Positions 6,725-15,567 of a stretch of 24,936 nt of DNA are shown one piece after another. The stretch's first letter is position 1, and every line of letters starts with the position of its first letter. The DNA lies in the NCBI RefSeq assembly GCF_905372525.1, contig NZ_CAJPPN010000033.1, forward strand, positions 1-24,936. Direction: 5' to 3'. This DNA is from an uncultured Porphyromonas sp. Its GTDB lineage: Bacteria; Bacteroidota; Bacteroidia; Bacteroidales; Porphyromonadaceae. The notes below the pieces were generated by a model. That model saw nothing but the letters and a program-made list of their open reading frames with translations. It had not been told where the DNA came from and did no database searches. Made by a program: the position numbers and the translations under genes.

Positions 6725-9580
6725 CTACTTCTTGGCCTCTGGATCCGTCGAACGGAAGGTCACGACGATACGATCCTTCGAGGAGTAGAGGCTCTGGACG
6801 AAGGCCTTCACATCCTCGGGCTTGATGGAGCGTAGGACAGTGTCGTAGTCGGTGACGAAGTCTAGGTTATGCAGGTAGTAGTTACCAAGCTGGCTGAGCC
6901 AATAGCCATTCTTACGTAGGCTCTCAGCGTGTTCCTTAGCGAGGTTCTTGACAGCCTTGGTGAAGTACTCTTCGTTGGGGCCATCCTTGGCGATCTCCTC
7001 GAGACCCTTTAGGGCGAGAGCATTGAGCTTCTCGGTCTTCGTAGGATCTGTCTGGAACTGGATGCTGAGCACACGGCGCACCTTAGGATAGCGGGAGACA
7101 CCCACGTTGACCCCGACACCATACGTACCACCTTCGTCTTCGCGGATGGTCTTCGTATAGAGCTGGTCTAGGACAGACTCTAGGACATCGGAGGTTAGGA
7201 GCTCCTTGTGCTGATACTCACCGGTGGTGGAGAGCATATCGAGGACGAAGCCAGTGGGGGTAGCCATGGGCTTGCTATACTCCTTGGTGTGTGTTCCGAG
7301 GACACGAGCAGGTTCGCGCTCGGGGAACATCTTGTAGGTCACCTTCGTGGCGGGGAGAGAGGCGATATACTGCTCGACCAGAGGACGGAGCTTAGCCTCA
7401 TCAATGTTCCCGACGAAGACGAACTGGAAGCCACGGGCATTGCTGAAGCGGCTGCGGAAGAGCTGGAGGACTCGCTCGTAGTTCACCGACTTGACCTCAT
7501 TCACCGTCAGAGGATAGTGATCGGGGTTATGTGGGTACATGAGGCGAGCCAGAGAGTCTCTCAGGCTAAAGAGAGGGTTAGCCATACCTGCCTCGATCGA
7601 GGCGACGGTGCGCTCCTGCCAAGCTGCGAAGGCAGGCTTATCAGCACGGCGAGCAGTGAAGTTTAGGTAGAGGAGCTGTAGCATCGTCTCTAGGTCTTCC
7701 TTCGTCGTCGAGCCAGAGACATTGTCCGTCAGAGAGCCTACGCTGAGGCCGACAGAGGCGATACGACCAGCCAGAGCCTTCTCTAGGGCAGAGTCGTCGA
7801 ACTTACCGAGTCCTCCGAGGTCAGAGACATCGTTGAGGACCTTGAGGTCTAGTGTAGCAGGCTTCGTGAGGTTATGAGAGCCACCGGGGCGAGCACCAGA
7901 GAGGAGGATCTCGTCATCCTTGAAGTCGGTCTTCTTGAGGATAACCTTAGCACCATTGCTTAGCGTCCAGACCGTAGAGCCAAACTTACCATTCTTCTCC
8001 TCCTTGATGATCTTACCCTTCATGGGGAGCTTGTCGATGAGCTTGGTGTTGCTTACCTCTTCCTTGAGGGCAGTGACAGTCTGCTTGATGCCTTCCTCGT
8101 ACTTAGCCAGAAGCTCAGCCTCTGTGGGGAGCTTGACCTCGGGCTTCTTGACGCTGGTCAACATGATCGCCACATTCTGATTCGCAGTAAGCTCCTTAGC
8201 CGCACCATTGATCATCTCAAGGGTAACCTGCTCGGCAATCCCCGTCATGATCTGATAATAGGTCTGGATGTCTAGGAGGTAGCTGGGGTTAGTGAAGTAG
8301 GCGACGTACTCGTTAGCCCAAGTGCTGTTCTTGCGCTTGTCACGTTCGTTATAGAGCTTCTTGACGCCGACGAGGAAGTCCTTCTTAGCACGGTCGTACT
8401 CGCTCTTGTTGAAGCCGAACTGGTGGATACGAGCGATCTCTGCAGTCAGCGCCTTGAGCGCAGGCTCCCAAGCACCTTCCTTGAAGGAAGCACTGAAGGT
8501 CACTGCATCCTTCGTCTTAGCTACGATGTAGTCTCCTACGCTCATATCAGCCTCGGTGAAGGGAGCATTGGGCTTCTTGACAATGTCAGAGAAGCGCTGG
8601 CTGACCATCTGGACGATGATGCTCTTCATGTAGTTCTCGAGCGGGCCGATCATAGTAGCACGCAGCTCTGCAGGAGTCACATCTCGCTTGTAGTAGATAT
8701 TGATCGAGTTCTGCGTAGCCTCTGGGTCAGCTGCGATACCGACGATGGGGGAGGCGTTGTCCTCCACCTGTGTATAGACACGCTCGGCAGGATTGACTGG
8801 TGCGGGGATGTCGGCGAAGGTCTTCTTGATCTGTGCCTCTACCTCATCCACGTTGATATCACCGACGATCACCAGAGCCTGCTGGTCTGGGCGGTACCAC
8901 TTCTTGTAGTAGTCGCGGAGCACCTGATAGGGGAAGTTACGGACGACCTCCATCTTGCCGATCGGCATGCGCTCACCGTACTTATTACCGGGGAAGGCGA
9001 GCTGTAGGAGGGTCGTGAGGTTGCGCATGTCGCCACCATCACGGCTGCGCCACTCTTCCTCGATGACCCCACGCTCTAGGTCAATCTCCTTATCCTCTAG
9101 GCTGATGAAGTTACTCCAGTCGTGGAGGATGAGGATACAGCTATCGACGACACTCTTGCGGGGGACGGGGATGTCCATCAGGGTATAGACCGTCTCGTCG
9201 AAGCTCGTATAGGCATTGATATTACGCCCGAAGCTCGCTCCGATAGACTCTAGGAAGTGGTCGATGCCCTTACCGGGGAAGTTCTTCGTGCCGTTGAAGG
9301 CGATATGCTCTAGGAAGTGAGCCAGACCTCGCTGACTCTCCTCCTCCTGCATGGAGCCGACACGCTGTACGATGTAGAACTCTGCTCGCTCCTTGGGCTC
9401 GGCATTGTGGCGGATGAAGTAGGTCAATCCGTTGGGGAGCTTACCGATACGCACTGCCGTGTCGATAGGCAGCCGATCGCCTCCCTGTGCCCAAGCCATC
9501 TGAGGAGCAAGGCTACCCACACTGGCTCCTAGGAGAAGGAGGGCGGACAGAGCGGATAGGATACGTTGTTTTAGCCTCAT
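6725..9580 (-). CDS. Exported M16 (pitrilysin-family) zinc metalloprotease, 951 aa
   Basis: This is a zinc peptidase with two homologous halves forming a chamber for peptides. Residues 1-32 are a signal peptide ending AWAQ, so it acts in the envelope. The active site in the first half is the inverted zinc motif HFLEH (88-92), and Glu169 lies exactly 76 residues after it (HxxEH-X76-E), followed by the typical RGVIEEEWR. The second half (about 530-951) has the M16C fold but no zinc motif, as expected for the non-catalytic half. The length matches the 900-950 aa two-domain M16 proteins common in Bacteroidetes. It is a single gene with its own terminator and a probable promoter at 9639-9646. The physiological substrate is unknown. 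Long open frames on the other strand here are shadows. Confidence 0.95.
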   Translation of the reverse strand: MRLKQRILSALSALLLLGASVGSLAPQMAWAQGGDRLPIDTAVRIGKLPNGLTYFIRHNAEPKERAEFYIVQRVGSMQEEESQRGLAHFLEHIAFNGTKNFPGKGIDHFLESIGASFGRNINAYTSFDETVYTLMDIPVPRKSVVDSCILILHDWSNFISLEDKEIDLERGVIEEEWRSRDGGDMRNLTTLLQLAFPGNKYGERMPIGKMEVVRNFPYQVLRDYYKKWYRPDQQALVIVGDINVDEVEAQIKKTFADIPAPVNPAERVYTQVEDNASPIVGIAADPEATQNSINIYYKRDVTPAELRATMIGPLENYMKSIIVQMVSQRFSDIVKKPNAPFTEADMSVGDYIVAKTKDAVTFSASFKEGAWEPALKALTAEIARIHQFGFNKSEYDRAKKDFLVGVKKLYNERDKRKNSTWANEYVAYFTNPSYLLDIQTYYQIMTGIAEQVTLEMINGAAKELTANQNVAIMLTSVKKPEVKLPTEAELLAKYEEGIKQTVTALKEEVSNTKLIDKLPMKGKIIKEEKNGKFGSTVWTLSNGAKVILKKTDFKDDEILLSGARPGGSHNLTKPATLDLKVLNDVSDLGGLGKFDDSALEKALAGRIASVGLSVGSLTDNVSGSTTKEDLETMLQLLYLNFTARRADKPAFAAWQERTVASIEAGMANPLFSLRDSLARLMYPHNPDHYPLTVNEVKSVNYERVLQLFRSRFSNARGFQFVFVGNIDEAKLRPLVEQYIASLPATKVTYKMFPEREPARVLGTHTKEYSKPMATPTGFVLDMLSTTGEYQHKELLTSDVLESVLDQLYTKTIREDEGGTYGVGVNVGVSRYPKVRRVLSIQFQTDPTKTEKLNALALKGLEEIAKDGPNEEYFTKAVKNLAKEHAESLRKNGYWLSQLGNYYLHNLDFVTDYDTVLRSIKPEDVKAFVQSLYSSKDRIVVTFRSTDPEAKK

Positions 9581-9638
9581 TGTCTTATGTGTTTGAGTTG
9601 AATGTTTGCCAAAGCACTCATATGTTATTTAATCGAGG

Positions 9639-9646
9639 CAAATATA
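9639..9646 (-). promoter_or_regulatory. -7 promoter box of the M16 protease gene
   Basis: On the minus strand the sequence reads TATATTTG, matching TAnnTTTG, about 60 nt before the start codon. I do not see a convincing TTTG box 19-21 nt upstream. Confidence 0.45.
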
Positions 9647-9725
9647 GTACAATTATCGGTAGGTGCTACGCCCCGCACAGACTCGTTGTAGGGCTTCTGC
9701 ACCTGGACCTCTTAGTACTTCCCTC

Positions 9726-9760
9726 AGAGCCCCTCTCGGAGTGGCTCAGTGAGGGGCTCT
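9726..9760. repeat. Inverted repeat in the divergent intergenic region
   Basis: AGAGCCCCTC (9726-9735) pairs with GAGGGGCTCT (9751-9760) over a 15-nt loop. It lies in the 730-bp gap between the M16 gene and tig. That gap holds no gene I can support; open frames across it run through the palindrome array in several frames with no family resemblance. Confidence 0.6.
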
Positions 9761-9901
9761 CCCCTACCCCTAACCACGCCCTCATATTCCCCCAGCTACA
9801 CACTGGTATAGAGCTGAGTGGAGCGAATACGACGAGCGTCTCTCCCCGGCTAGCATCTCGTCTTCGGAGGCCCTTGGGAGAGAGGCATATACCACCCTGT
9901 A

Positions 9902-9929
9902 CTCTCCCCATTTGCCTCCATAGGGAGAG
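9902..9929. repeat. Hairpin just before palindrome array B
   Basis: CTCTCCC (9902-9908) pairs with GGGAGAG (9923-9929) across a 14-nt loop, 7 bp before the array. It matches the CCCCTCT/AGAGGGG hairpin before array A in size, loop length and spacing, although the loop sequences differ. Confidence 0.45.
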
Positions 9930-9936
9930 GGGGGGA

Positions 9937-9998
9937 GTGTACACGTGTGTACACATTAGTGTACCTGCGTGTACACAAGAGTATACACACGTGTACAC
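9937..9998. repeat. Palindrome array B: three 18-bp palindromes at 22-bp pitch
   Basis: Units lie at 9937-9954, 9959-9976 and 9981-9998 with 4-bp spacers (atta, aaga). They are GTGTACACGTGTGTACAC, GTGTACCTGCGTGTACAC and GTATACACACGTGTACAC. Units 1 and 3 are perfectly alternating purine-pyrimidine; the middle one has a single break (C at its position 7). Copy number, unit length and pitch equal those of arrays A and C. It lies between two divergent genes, 356 bp from the M16 start and 312 bp from the tig start. Confidence 0.9.
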
Positions 9999-10192
9999 AG
10001 CTACGCTCTCGGTATATCCCCCAGAGGGGGTATGTCATCCCCCTCTAGGAGCTCATCTCACTAGCTGAGGGCGAGGGGTATCGTAGAGAAAGCGCATATT
10101 AGGCGTAGGGGCCCCGAGCCATACCCCCTAGGTGCCCCGAGCCCTATGCTCGGCAGAGGAATGTGAGGGGACGAAATGTGTGACTTAGGTGG

Positions 10193-10224
10193 TTTGCCTA
10201 AGTGGGCTAATTACATTACTTTTG
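10193..10224 (+). promoter_or_regulatory. Bacteroidetes-type promoter of trigger factor
   Basis: TTTG at 10193-10196 and TACTTTTG at 10217-10224 are separated by 20 nt, matching the Bacteroidetes primary sigma consensus TTTG-N19-21-TAnnTTTG. The transcript should start near 10231, about 80 nt before the tig ATG. It is the best promoter match in the window. Confidence 0.75.
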
Positions 10225-10310
10225 TACTCAATTTGTTAAGGGGAGTTACCCCCCCAGACACCACAGTATCACGAGTAAAGTAGTATACATTATAATAATA
10301 TAGAAGACGA

Positions 10311-11681
10311 ATGGCTGTATCGATTAAGCAGACCTCAGACGTAGCGGCTACCATCACCGTATCGGTGGCAGCAGCAGACTACCAACCCCAAGTAGAAAAG
10401 GAGCTCAAGAACTACCAGAAGCGTGCCAACATCCCAGGCTTCCGCCCAGGTCACGCCCCCCTCGGGCTGATCAAGAAGCAGGTCGGTACCTCGGTCAAGG
10501 TGGAGGAGATTAACAAGGCGGTCGTCGGCGCCCTCTTCGGCTACATCGAGGAGCAGAAGCTCGACATCCTCGGTAGCCCTATCCCCGCAGAGAACGAGCC
10601 CGAGTATGACTTTGCGACTCAGGAGGACTTCGAGTTTGCCTACGACGTCGCCCTCGCCCCCAAGATCGATGTCCAGCTCACGAAGGAGGACAAGCTCACC
10701 TACTACCGCATCGAGGCTACCAAGCAGATGGAAGATGACCAGATCAAGCGTATGCTAGACAATGCAGGTAAGCAGGTCGATGCCGACTCCGTAGAGGACA
10801 ACGACGTCGTCTATGGACGTATGGTCGAGCTAGAGGGTGGAGCCCCCAAGCAGGGGGGTATCGAGGCTGAGAAGGCACTGATCCTCCCCCGCTACGCTAA
10901 GGATGAGGCTCAGAAGGCCAAGCTCCTAGGAGCTAAGGTCGGCGATAGCATCACCCTAGAGCCACACGCCCTCTATGCAGGCGAAGAGGCTGAGGTGGCC
11001 ACCCTACTCAATATAGAGAAGGAAGCAGTGCCCGCCCTCGATGGGGTCAGCTTCTCCTACCAGATCCACCGCATCTCCCGTCGTGAGCCTGCGGAGCTAA
11101 ACGAAGCCTTCTTCGTAGAGGCCTTCGGCGAAGGTAGCGAGATCCGCACCGAGGAAGCACTACGTCAGAACATCCGTGAGAGCTTCTCCGAGCAGTTCGC
11201 CACCGAGAGCGACTACAAGTTCATCCGTGACCTACGTGCCCACCTCCTAGAGAAGGCCGGTAAGGTCGCCTACGACGAGGCACTACTGAAGCGTATCTTC
11301 CTAGCTCGCAACAAGGAGGCTAAGGCAGAAGACCTAGACCGTGATATGCCCAAGATCCTCGATGATATTACCTTTGACCGTATCAAGGGTCAGATGCTCG
11401 AGGCTGCTGGAGTCAAGATCGAGGAGGCAGACGTACAGAAGTTTGCCCTCATCGTCGCCAAGAACCAGTTCGCCATGTACGGCATGACCTCCGTACCCGA
11501 CGAGGTACTAGAGAACTATGCCCAGAGCATGCTCAAGGAGGATCGCTCCCGCGAGAACATCATCGACCGTGTCGCTGACTCCAAGCTCGCCACGATCGCT
11601 CGCCAGCAGGCCTCCGTCACCGAGCAGGTCGTCTCCCCTGAGGAGTTCAACGCTCTGATGAGCGAAGGGGCGAACGCCTAG
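10311..11681 (+). CDS. tig: Trigger factor, ribosome-associated chaperone, 456 aa
   Basis: Trigger factor binds the ribosome exit tunnel and shields nascent chains. The N-terminal ribosome-binding domain (residues 1 to about 145) has the signature loop GFRPGHAP at 43-50. A diverged middle domain (about 150-250) stands where other trigger factors have an FKBP-type PPIase; typical FKBP motifs are not evident. The helical chaperone arms (about 260-456) are Lys/Glu-rich, with the motif LNEAFFVEAFGEG. Length is close to the family's 430-450. A good promoter lies upstream and a hairpin downstream (11707-11745). In many bacteria clpP/clpX follow tig; here an ABC-F gene does. Confidence 0.94.
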   Translation: MAVSIKQTSDVAATITVSVAAADYQPQVEKELKNYQKRANIPGFRPGHAPLGLIKKQVGTSVKVEEINKAVVGALFGYIEEQKLDILGSPIPAENEPEYDFATQEDFEFAYDVALAPKIDVQLTKEDKLTYYRIEATKQMEDDQIKRMLDNAGKQVDADSVEDNDVVYGRMVELEGGAPKQGGIEAEKALILPRYAKDEAQKAKLLGAKVGDSITLEPHALYAGEEAEVATLLNIEKEAVPALDGVSFSYQIHRISRREPAELNEAFFVEAFGEGSEIRTEEALRQNIRESFSEQFATESDYKFIRDLRAHLLEKAGKVAYDEALLKRIFLARNKEAKAEDLDRDMPKILDDITFDRIKGQMLEAAGVKIEEADVQKFALIVAKNQFAMYGMTSVPDEVLENYAQSMLKEDRSRENIIDRVADSKLATIARQQASVTEQVVSPEEFNALMSEGANA

Positions 11682-11706
11682 CCCCTCCCCTATCATCTGC
11701 TGCGTG

Positions 11707-11745
11707 GGTCTCTCCTCCTGAGCATAGCTCCTCGGGGGAGAGACC
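11707..11745 (+). terminator. Hairpin after trigger factor
   Basis: GGTCTCTCC (11707-11715) pairs with GGAGAGACC (11737-11745) over a loop of about 21 nt. The T tract is weak (ATTT after CTCCGC), so termination may be partial and the ABC-F gene could be co-transcribed. Confidence 0.5.
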
Positions 11746-11831
11746 TCCGCATTTCCCTCCTCCCTACCCCAGCACCCAGCGAGGGGCATTCTATCCCTGA
11801 TAAGTCTTAGAATAAATTACTACCAAGCGAT

Positions 11832-13451
11832 ATGATTACAGTCAGTGATCTGGCCGTCCAGTTCGGCAAGCGCATACTCTTCCAGGACGTGAACCTGAAG
11901 TTCACCCCCGGCAACTGCTACGGCATCATCGGTGCGAACGGAGCAGGGAAGTCCACCCTACTCCGTGTGATCAGCGGAGCCCTCGAGCCCACTCGTGGAT
12001 CGGTCACCCTCGGCCCAGGCGAACGCCTCTCCGTACTGAGTCAGGATCACTATGCCTTCGACGAGTACACCGTCATGGATACCGTCCTGATGGGGCACAG
12101 CGTGCTCTGGGCGATCATGGAGGAGAAGAACGCCCTCTATGCCAAGCCTGACTTCAACGACGAGGACGGAAACCGTGTAGCTGAGCTCGAGGACAAGTTC
12201 GCCGAGATGGAGGGCTGGAATGCCGAGAGTGATGCAGCTATGCTCCTCAGTGGTCTAGGTATCAAGGAGGATCTCCACTACAAGCTCATGAAGGAGCTCA
12301 GCGGTAAGGAGAAGGTACGTGTCCTACTAGCTCGTGCCCTCTATGGCAAGCCCGACAACCTCCTACTCGACGAGCCGACCAACGACCTTGACCTCGAGAC
12401 GGTCACTTGGCTGGAGCATTACCTCTCCGAGTACGAGCAGACGGTGCTGGTCGTCAGCCACGACCGTCACTTCCTCGACTCTGTGTGCACCCATACGGTA
12501 GATATCGACTTCGGCCGTGTCCAGCAGTTTGCTGGTAACTACAGCTTCTGGTACGAGTCTAGCCAGCTAGCCCTACGCCAGCAGCAACAGCAGAACAAGA
12601 AGGCAGAGGAGAAGAAGAAGGAGCTCGAGGAATTCATCCGTCGATTCAGCGCCAATGTCGCCAAGAGTAAGCAGACCACTAGCCGCAAGAAGATGCTGGA
12701 GAAGCTCAACATCGAGGAGATCAAGGCCAGCAGTCGTCGCTACCCAGGGATCATCTTCACCCCCGAGCGTGACCCAGGGAATAAGATCCTAGAGGTCAAG
12801 GGGCTCACAGCCTATGCCGATGATGGCACACTACTCTTCCGTGACCTGAACTTCAACGTAGAGAAGGACGACAAGATCGTCTTCATCAGCCGTGACCCTC
12901 GTGCTATGACCGCCCTCTTCCAGATCATCAATGGGGAGGAGAAGGCAGCCGAAGGAACCTACGAGTGGGGACAGACCATCACCGAGGCCTACCTACCACT
13001 AGACAACTCCGAGTACTTCAATACGGACATGAACCTCGTGGAGTGGCTCTCGCAGTTCGCCGCCGACACCAATGAGGTCTACCTCAAGGGCTTCCTCGGG
13101 CGTATGCTCTTCTCTGGTGAGGAGATCCTCAAGAGTGCCTCCGTACTCTCCGGGGGTGAGAAGATGCGCTGTATGATCTCGCGTATGATGCTCAAGAATG
13201 CCAATGTGCTGGTACTCGACAGCCCCACGAACCACCTTGACCTGGAGAGCATCCAGGCCTTCAACAATACGCTGAAGGTCTTCAAGGGCAATGTCCTCTT
13301 CACCAGCCATGACCACGAGTTCATCCAGACGGTAGCGAACCGTATCATCGAGCTGACCCCTGGGGGGATCATCGACAAGATCATGGACTACGACGACTAC
13401 ATCACCGACCCCATCGTCGCCGAGCTCAAGGCCAAGTACTACGGCGAGTAA
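11832..13451 (+). CDS. ABC-F family translation factor with degenerate second ATPase domain, 539 aa
   Basis: ABC-F proteins are soluble tandem ATPases that act on the ribosome, usually at the E site. NBD1 has Walker A GANGAGKS (34-41), the signature variant LSGKEK (156-161) and Walker B LLLDEPTNDLD with catalytic Glu181. The linker (about 243-295) is a charged, Gln/Lys-rich helical pair, the P-site-tRNA interaction motif position. NBD2 keeps the signature LSGGEK (439-444) but lacks a P loop: the expected site reads ISRDPRAMT (352-360). Its Walker B is VLDSPTNHLD, with Ser464 in place of the catalytic glutamate. The overall layout resembles the YbiT branch. There are no transmembrane segments, so it is not a transporter. 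Whether the NBD2 changes are shared across Bacteroidetes should be checked. Confidence 0.9.
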   Translation: MITVSDLAVQFGKRILFQDVNLKFTPGNCYGIIGANGAGKSTLLRVISGALEPTRGSVTLGPGERLSVLSQDHYAFDEYTVMDTVLMGHSVLWAIMEEKNALYAKPDFNDEDGNRVAELEDKFAEMEGWNAESDAAMLLSGLGIKEDLHYKLMKELSGKEKVRVLLARALYGKPDNLLLDEPTNDLDLETVTWLEHYLSEYEQTVLVVSHDRHFLDSVCTHTVDIDFGRVQQFAGNYSFWYESSQLALRQQQQQNKKAEEKKKELEEFIRRFSANVAKSKQTTSRKKMLEKLNIEEIKASSRRYPGIIFTPERDPGNKILEVKGLTAYADDGTLLFRDLNFNVEKDDKIVFISRDPRAMTALFQIINGEEKAAEGTYEWGQTITEAYLPLDNSEYFNTDMNLVEWLSQFAADTNEVYLKGFLGRMLFSGEEILKSASVLSGGEKMRCMISRMMLKNANVLVLDSPTNHLDLESIQAFNNTLKVFKGNVLFTSHDHEFIQTVANRIIELTPGGIIDKIMDYDDYITDPIVAELKAKYYGE

Positions 13452-13471
13452 TTACCCCCTACTCCCTACAC

Positions 13472-13519
13472 AATACGACAGAGGGATATACACCAGCGTG
13501 TATATCCCTCTGTCGTATT
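13472..13519. terminator. Bidirectional terminator between convergent genes
   Basis: A perfect 22-bp stem (13472-13493 with 13498-13519) closes on a CAGC loop between the ABC-F gene and queG, which converge on it. It can serve both strands. Confidence 0.85.
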
Positions 13520-13565
13520 CTATGGTTAGCCAGAGAGGGCTAAGCCGTGGGGAAAGGTAGGGGAA

Positions 13566-14546
13566 TCAATCGTCCTGAAAGTTATCCCTTAGGCTACGGA
13601 TCGTGCGCTGCAAGCCCGAGAGCCCTGCACGCTTGACCGCAGAGCCCGCAAAGAGTGCTAAGTATTCCTCCTCGGTCATCGCCTCCAGCTCCTCGGGGGA
13701 GAGGGAAAGCAGAGCCTCACGGGGCTTGTAGTCCTCGATGGTCGTAGGACGAGCATATCTATTCCAGGGACAGCACTGCTGGCAGGCATCACAGCCATAG
13801 ACACGTCGTCCCATGCGCTCTGCCAGCTCAGGGGGGATCTCCCCCTTCTGCTCGATCGTCAGATAGCTAATGCACCTGCGTGCATCTAGCCTACCGGGGG
13901 AGAGGAAGGCTTCGGTGGGACAAGCCTTGAGGCAACGCTCACAGCGCCCACACATATTGCGCATCGGTTCATCTTCGGGTAGCTCAAGATCTACCAAGAG
14001 CTCCCCAAGGAAGAAATAGCTCCCAGCCCGAGGGATGATCAGCAGGCTATTCTTTCCCCGCCACCCGAGACCAGCTCGCTCAGCCCAGTAACGCTCCATA
14101 ATGGGCGCAGAGTCGGAGAAGGCTCGCCCCTCGACCTCCAGCCCCAGCTCCTGTCGCATATAGTGCAGGAGCTGGTCTAGCCGCTTCTTCACCACCTTGT
14201 GATAGTCTCGCCCATAGGCATAGTAGGCGAACTGTGGGGCATCGGGGTGCTGCTTCTCAGCTGGATAATAGTTCATAGCCACCATGATCAAGCTACGTGT
14301 CCCCTCCAGCAAGAGGCGAGGATCAGCACGTAGCTCCCTATTCCGAGCCAGATACTCCATGTCCCCGTGATAGCCAGTCTCGATCCAGCGATCATACTCC
14401 GCGAGCACCTCCTCGGGGACTCGCTCCGCCCGGGCTATGCCACAAGCACTAAAGCCGAGACGTAGTGCCTCGGCTTTGATCGCAGCCACGACCTCAGTGG
14501 GTGTGGGGGGAAGGGGCGGATGTGCTAGAGGTTGTGTAGTACCCAA
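13566..14546 (-). CDS. queG: Epoxyqueuosine reductase QueG, 326 aa
   Basis: QueG performs the last step of queuosine tRNA modification, reducing epoxyqueuosine to queuosine with cobalamin and two 4Fe-4S clusters. Cluster cysteines are CGRCERCLKACP (C199, C202, C205, C209) and CDACQQCCP (C252, C255, C258, C259). Asp145 in RAFSDSAPIMERYWA is the likely catalytic acid, and LGWRGKNSLLI is a family signature. The C-terminal HEAT-like extension of some QueG proteins is short here. The start overlaps the end of the upstream HU-like/SPOR gene by 22 nt, so the two form a translationally coupled pair. There is no other queuosine gene in the window. Confidence 0.95.
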   Translation of the reverse strand: MGTTQPLAHPPLPPTPTEVVAAIKAEALRLGFSACGIARAERVPEEVLAEYDRWIETGYHGDMEYLARNRELRADPRLLLEGTRSLIMVAMNYYPAEKQHPDAPQFAYYAYGRDYHKVVKKRLDQLLHYMRQELGLEVEGRAFSDSAPIMERYWAERAGLGWRGKNSLLIIPRAGSYFFLGELLVDLELPEDEPMRNMCGRCERCLKACPTEAFLSPGRLDARRCISYLTIEQKGEIPPELAERMGRRVYGCDACQQCCPWNRYARPTTIEDYKPREALLSLSPEELEAMTEEEYLALFAGSAVKRAGLSGLQRTIRSLRDNFQDD

Positions 14547-15541
14547 GTAGTCTTGTAGCTAGGGTGCTCTTTGACGAAAGTATCTAGGAAAGAATAGGCC
14601 TCTGCCGAGGTCGCAAAGGAAGCTAGGCTGAGGCGAATGACCTTGCCCGTACTAGAGTAGATAGCCCGCATATCCCGATAGGTAGAGTCGGTCTGAGCGA
14701 GGAGGGTCTGATAGTAGCCCTCTATACGCTCCTTAGTATGCTCCGTAGCCACGATGACATGGTAGCGACCATCGGGCTCACTCAGATAGCGTAGCCCCTC
14801 TGGCTCGGCTTCTACCGTAGGGATTGTATCCGGGGCGACCTCCATGACAGGCTCCACGAGAGTAGCTGTCCCAAAGAGCTTCTCTGCAGAGGAGTCCACT
14901 GGGAGATAGGTAGCCTGGAAGCCACGTCCGGTCTCTGCACCACGCCCCCAAGGCATCAGCACGAGGATCGAGGCGAGGATAGCGAGGATATAGCCGATAC
15001 TACGCTTCGGTAGGCGTAGCTGGATATACTCTCGAGACTTGCCCGTACGTACCTCGGTGCGAGGTTGGGAGCCAGGAGTACGCTCACTAGGGGTAGCCAC
15101 CGCTGACCTCCCACCAGCCAGCAGAGAGAGCGACAGTGGCGCATATCCATAGCCTGCTGCCAGCACAGCATGCGAAGAGGCCTGTGAGGTGAAGCTGATC
15201 GCACCCGAAGCACTCATCTGGAGCGTACCTATCCCAGGGAGCTCCACAGCTCCGTCCTGTATGAGAGCTTGTCGTAGCTGCTTGATATCCTCCTCCAGAG
15301 CCAAACGCCCCCGACGAACTGAGACCCCGAGTAGCGCAGCATAGCTCTCCTCGAGGAGTCCATCGCTATGGGATAGCTCTTGGCTGAAGTGTAGCTCAGC
15401 CTTTGGGGGGACGACGAGAGACTGCGCCTCATCGTAATAGGCGGGGATCCTCTCTCGGATAAACCCACCGAGCCCGGGGACAACGACGTAGGGATGGCGA
15501 AGGAGTAAAGAGGTGATCTGCTCTGCTAGACGATGGCTCAT
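14525..15541 (-). CDS. HU-CCDC81-like / SPOR domain membrane protein, 338 aa
   Basis: This Bacteroidetes-type protein probably links a DNA-binding-like domain to the cell wall. Residues 1-120 resemble the bacterial HU-CCDC81 domain pair (VVVPGLGGFIRE at the start, then a second part with DGAVELPGIGTL). Residues 122-170 are a Ser/Thr/Pro-rich linker. Residues about 181-198 (SIGYILAILASILVLMPW) are one transmembrane helix. Residues about 255-338 look like a SPOR domain, which binds denuded peptidoglycan at division sites. The topology implied is an N-terminus in the cytoplasm and SPOR in the periplasm. It is followed by queG with overlap. A -7 box and a perfect inverted repeat lie just upstream. 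The function is inferred; no characterised orthologue is recalled. Confidence 0.85.
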   Translation of the reverse strand: MSHRLAEQITSLLLRHPYVVVPGLGGFIRERIPAYYDEAQSLVVPPKAELHFSQELSHSDGLLEESYAALLGVSVRRGRLALEEDIKQLRQALIQDGAVELPGIGTLQMSASGAISFTSQASSHAVLAAGYGYAPLSLSLLAGGRSAVATPSERTPGSQPRTEVRTGKSREYIQLRLPKRSIGYILAILASILVLMPWGRGAETGRGFQATYLPVDSSAEKLFGTATLVEPVMEVAPDTIPTVEAEPEGLRYLSEPDGRYHVIVATEHTKERIEGYYQTLLAQTDSTYRDMRAIYSSTGKVIRLSLASFATSAEAYSFLDTFVKEHPSYKTTWVLHNL

Positions 15542-15546
15542 ATAGA

Positions 15547-15567
15547 TGCATTATATCTGATAATGCA
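15547..15567. promoter_or_regulatory. 8-bp inverted repeat, possible operator
   Basis: TGCATTAT (15547-15554) and ATAATGCA (15560-15567) flank ATCTG. It abuts the -7 box of the HU-like/SPOR gene and covers the expected start site, so it could be an operator or a 5'-UTR hairpin. A further TGCA lies at 15577-15580. Confidence 0.45.

Noticed and set aside
8423..9007. 194-codon plus-strand frame inside the M16 gene
   Set aside because: It is antisense to a well-supported protease. Long shadows are expected with this codon use, and its sequence matches no family I recognise.
9666..10068. Open frames on both strands through palindrome array B (and similar ones at 15669-15869 and 191-400)
   Set aside because: The peptides are built of repeated Y/H-T-x-V motifs that come from reading the palindromes in different frames. 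The 22-bp pitch is not a multiple of three, and there is no family resemblance.
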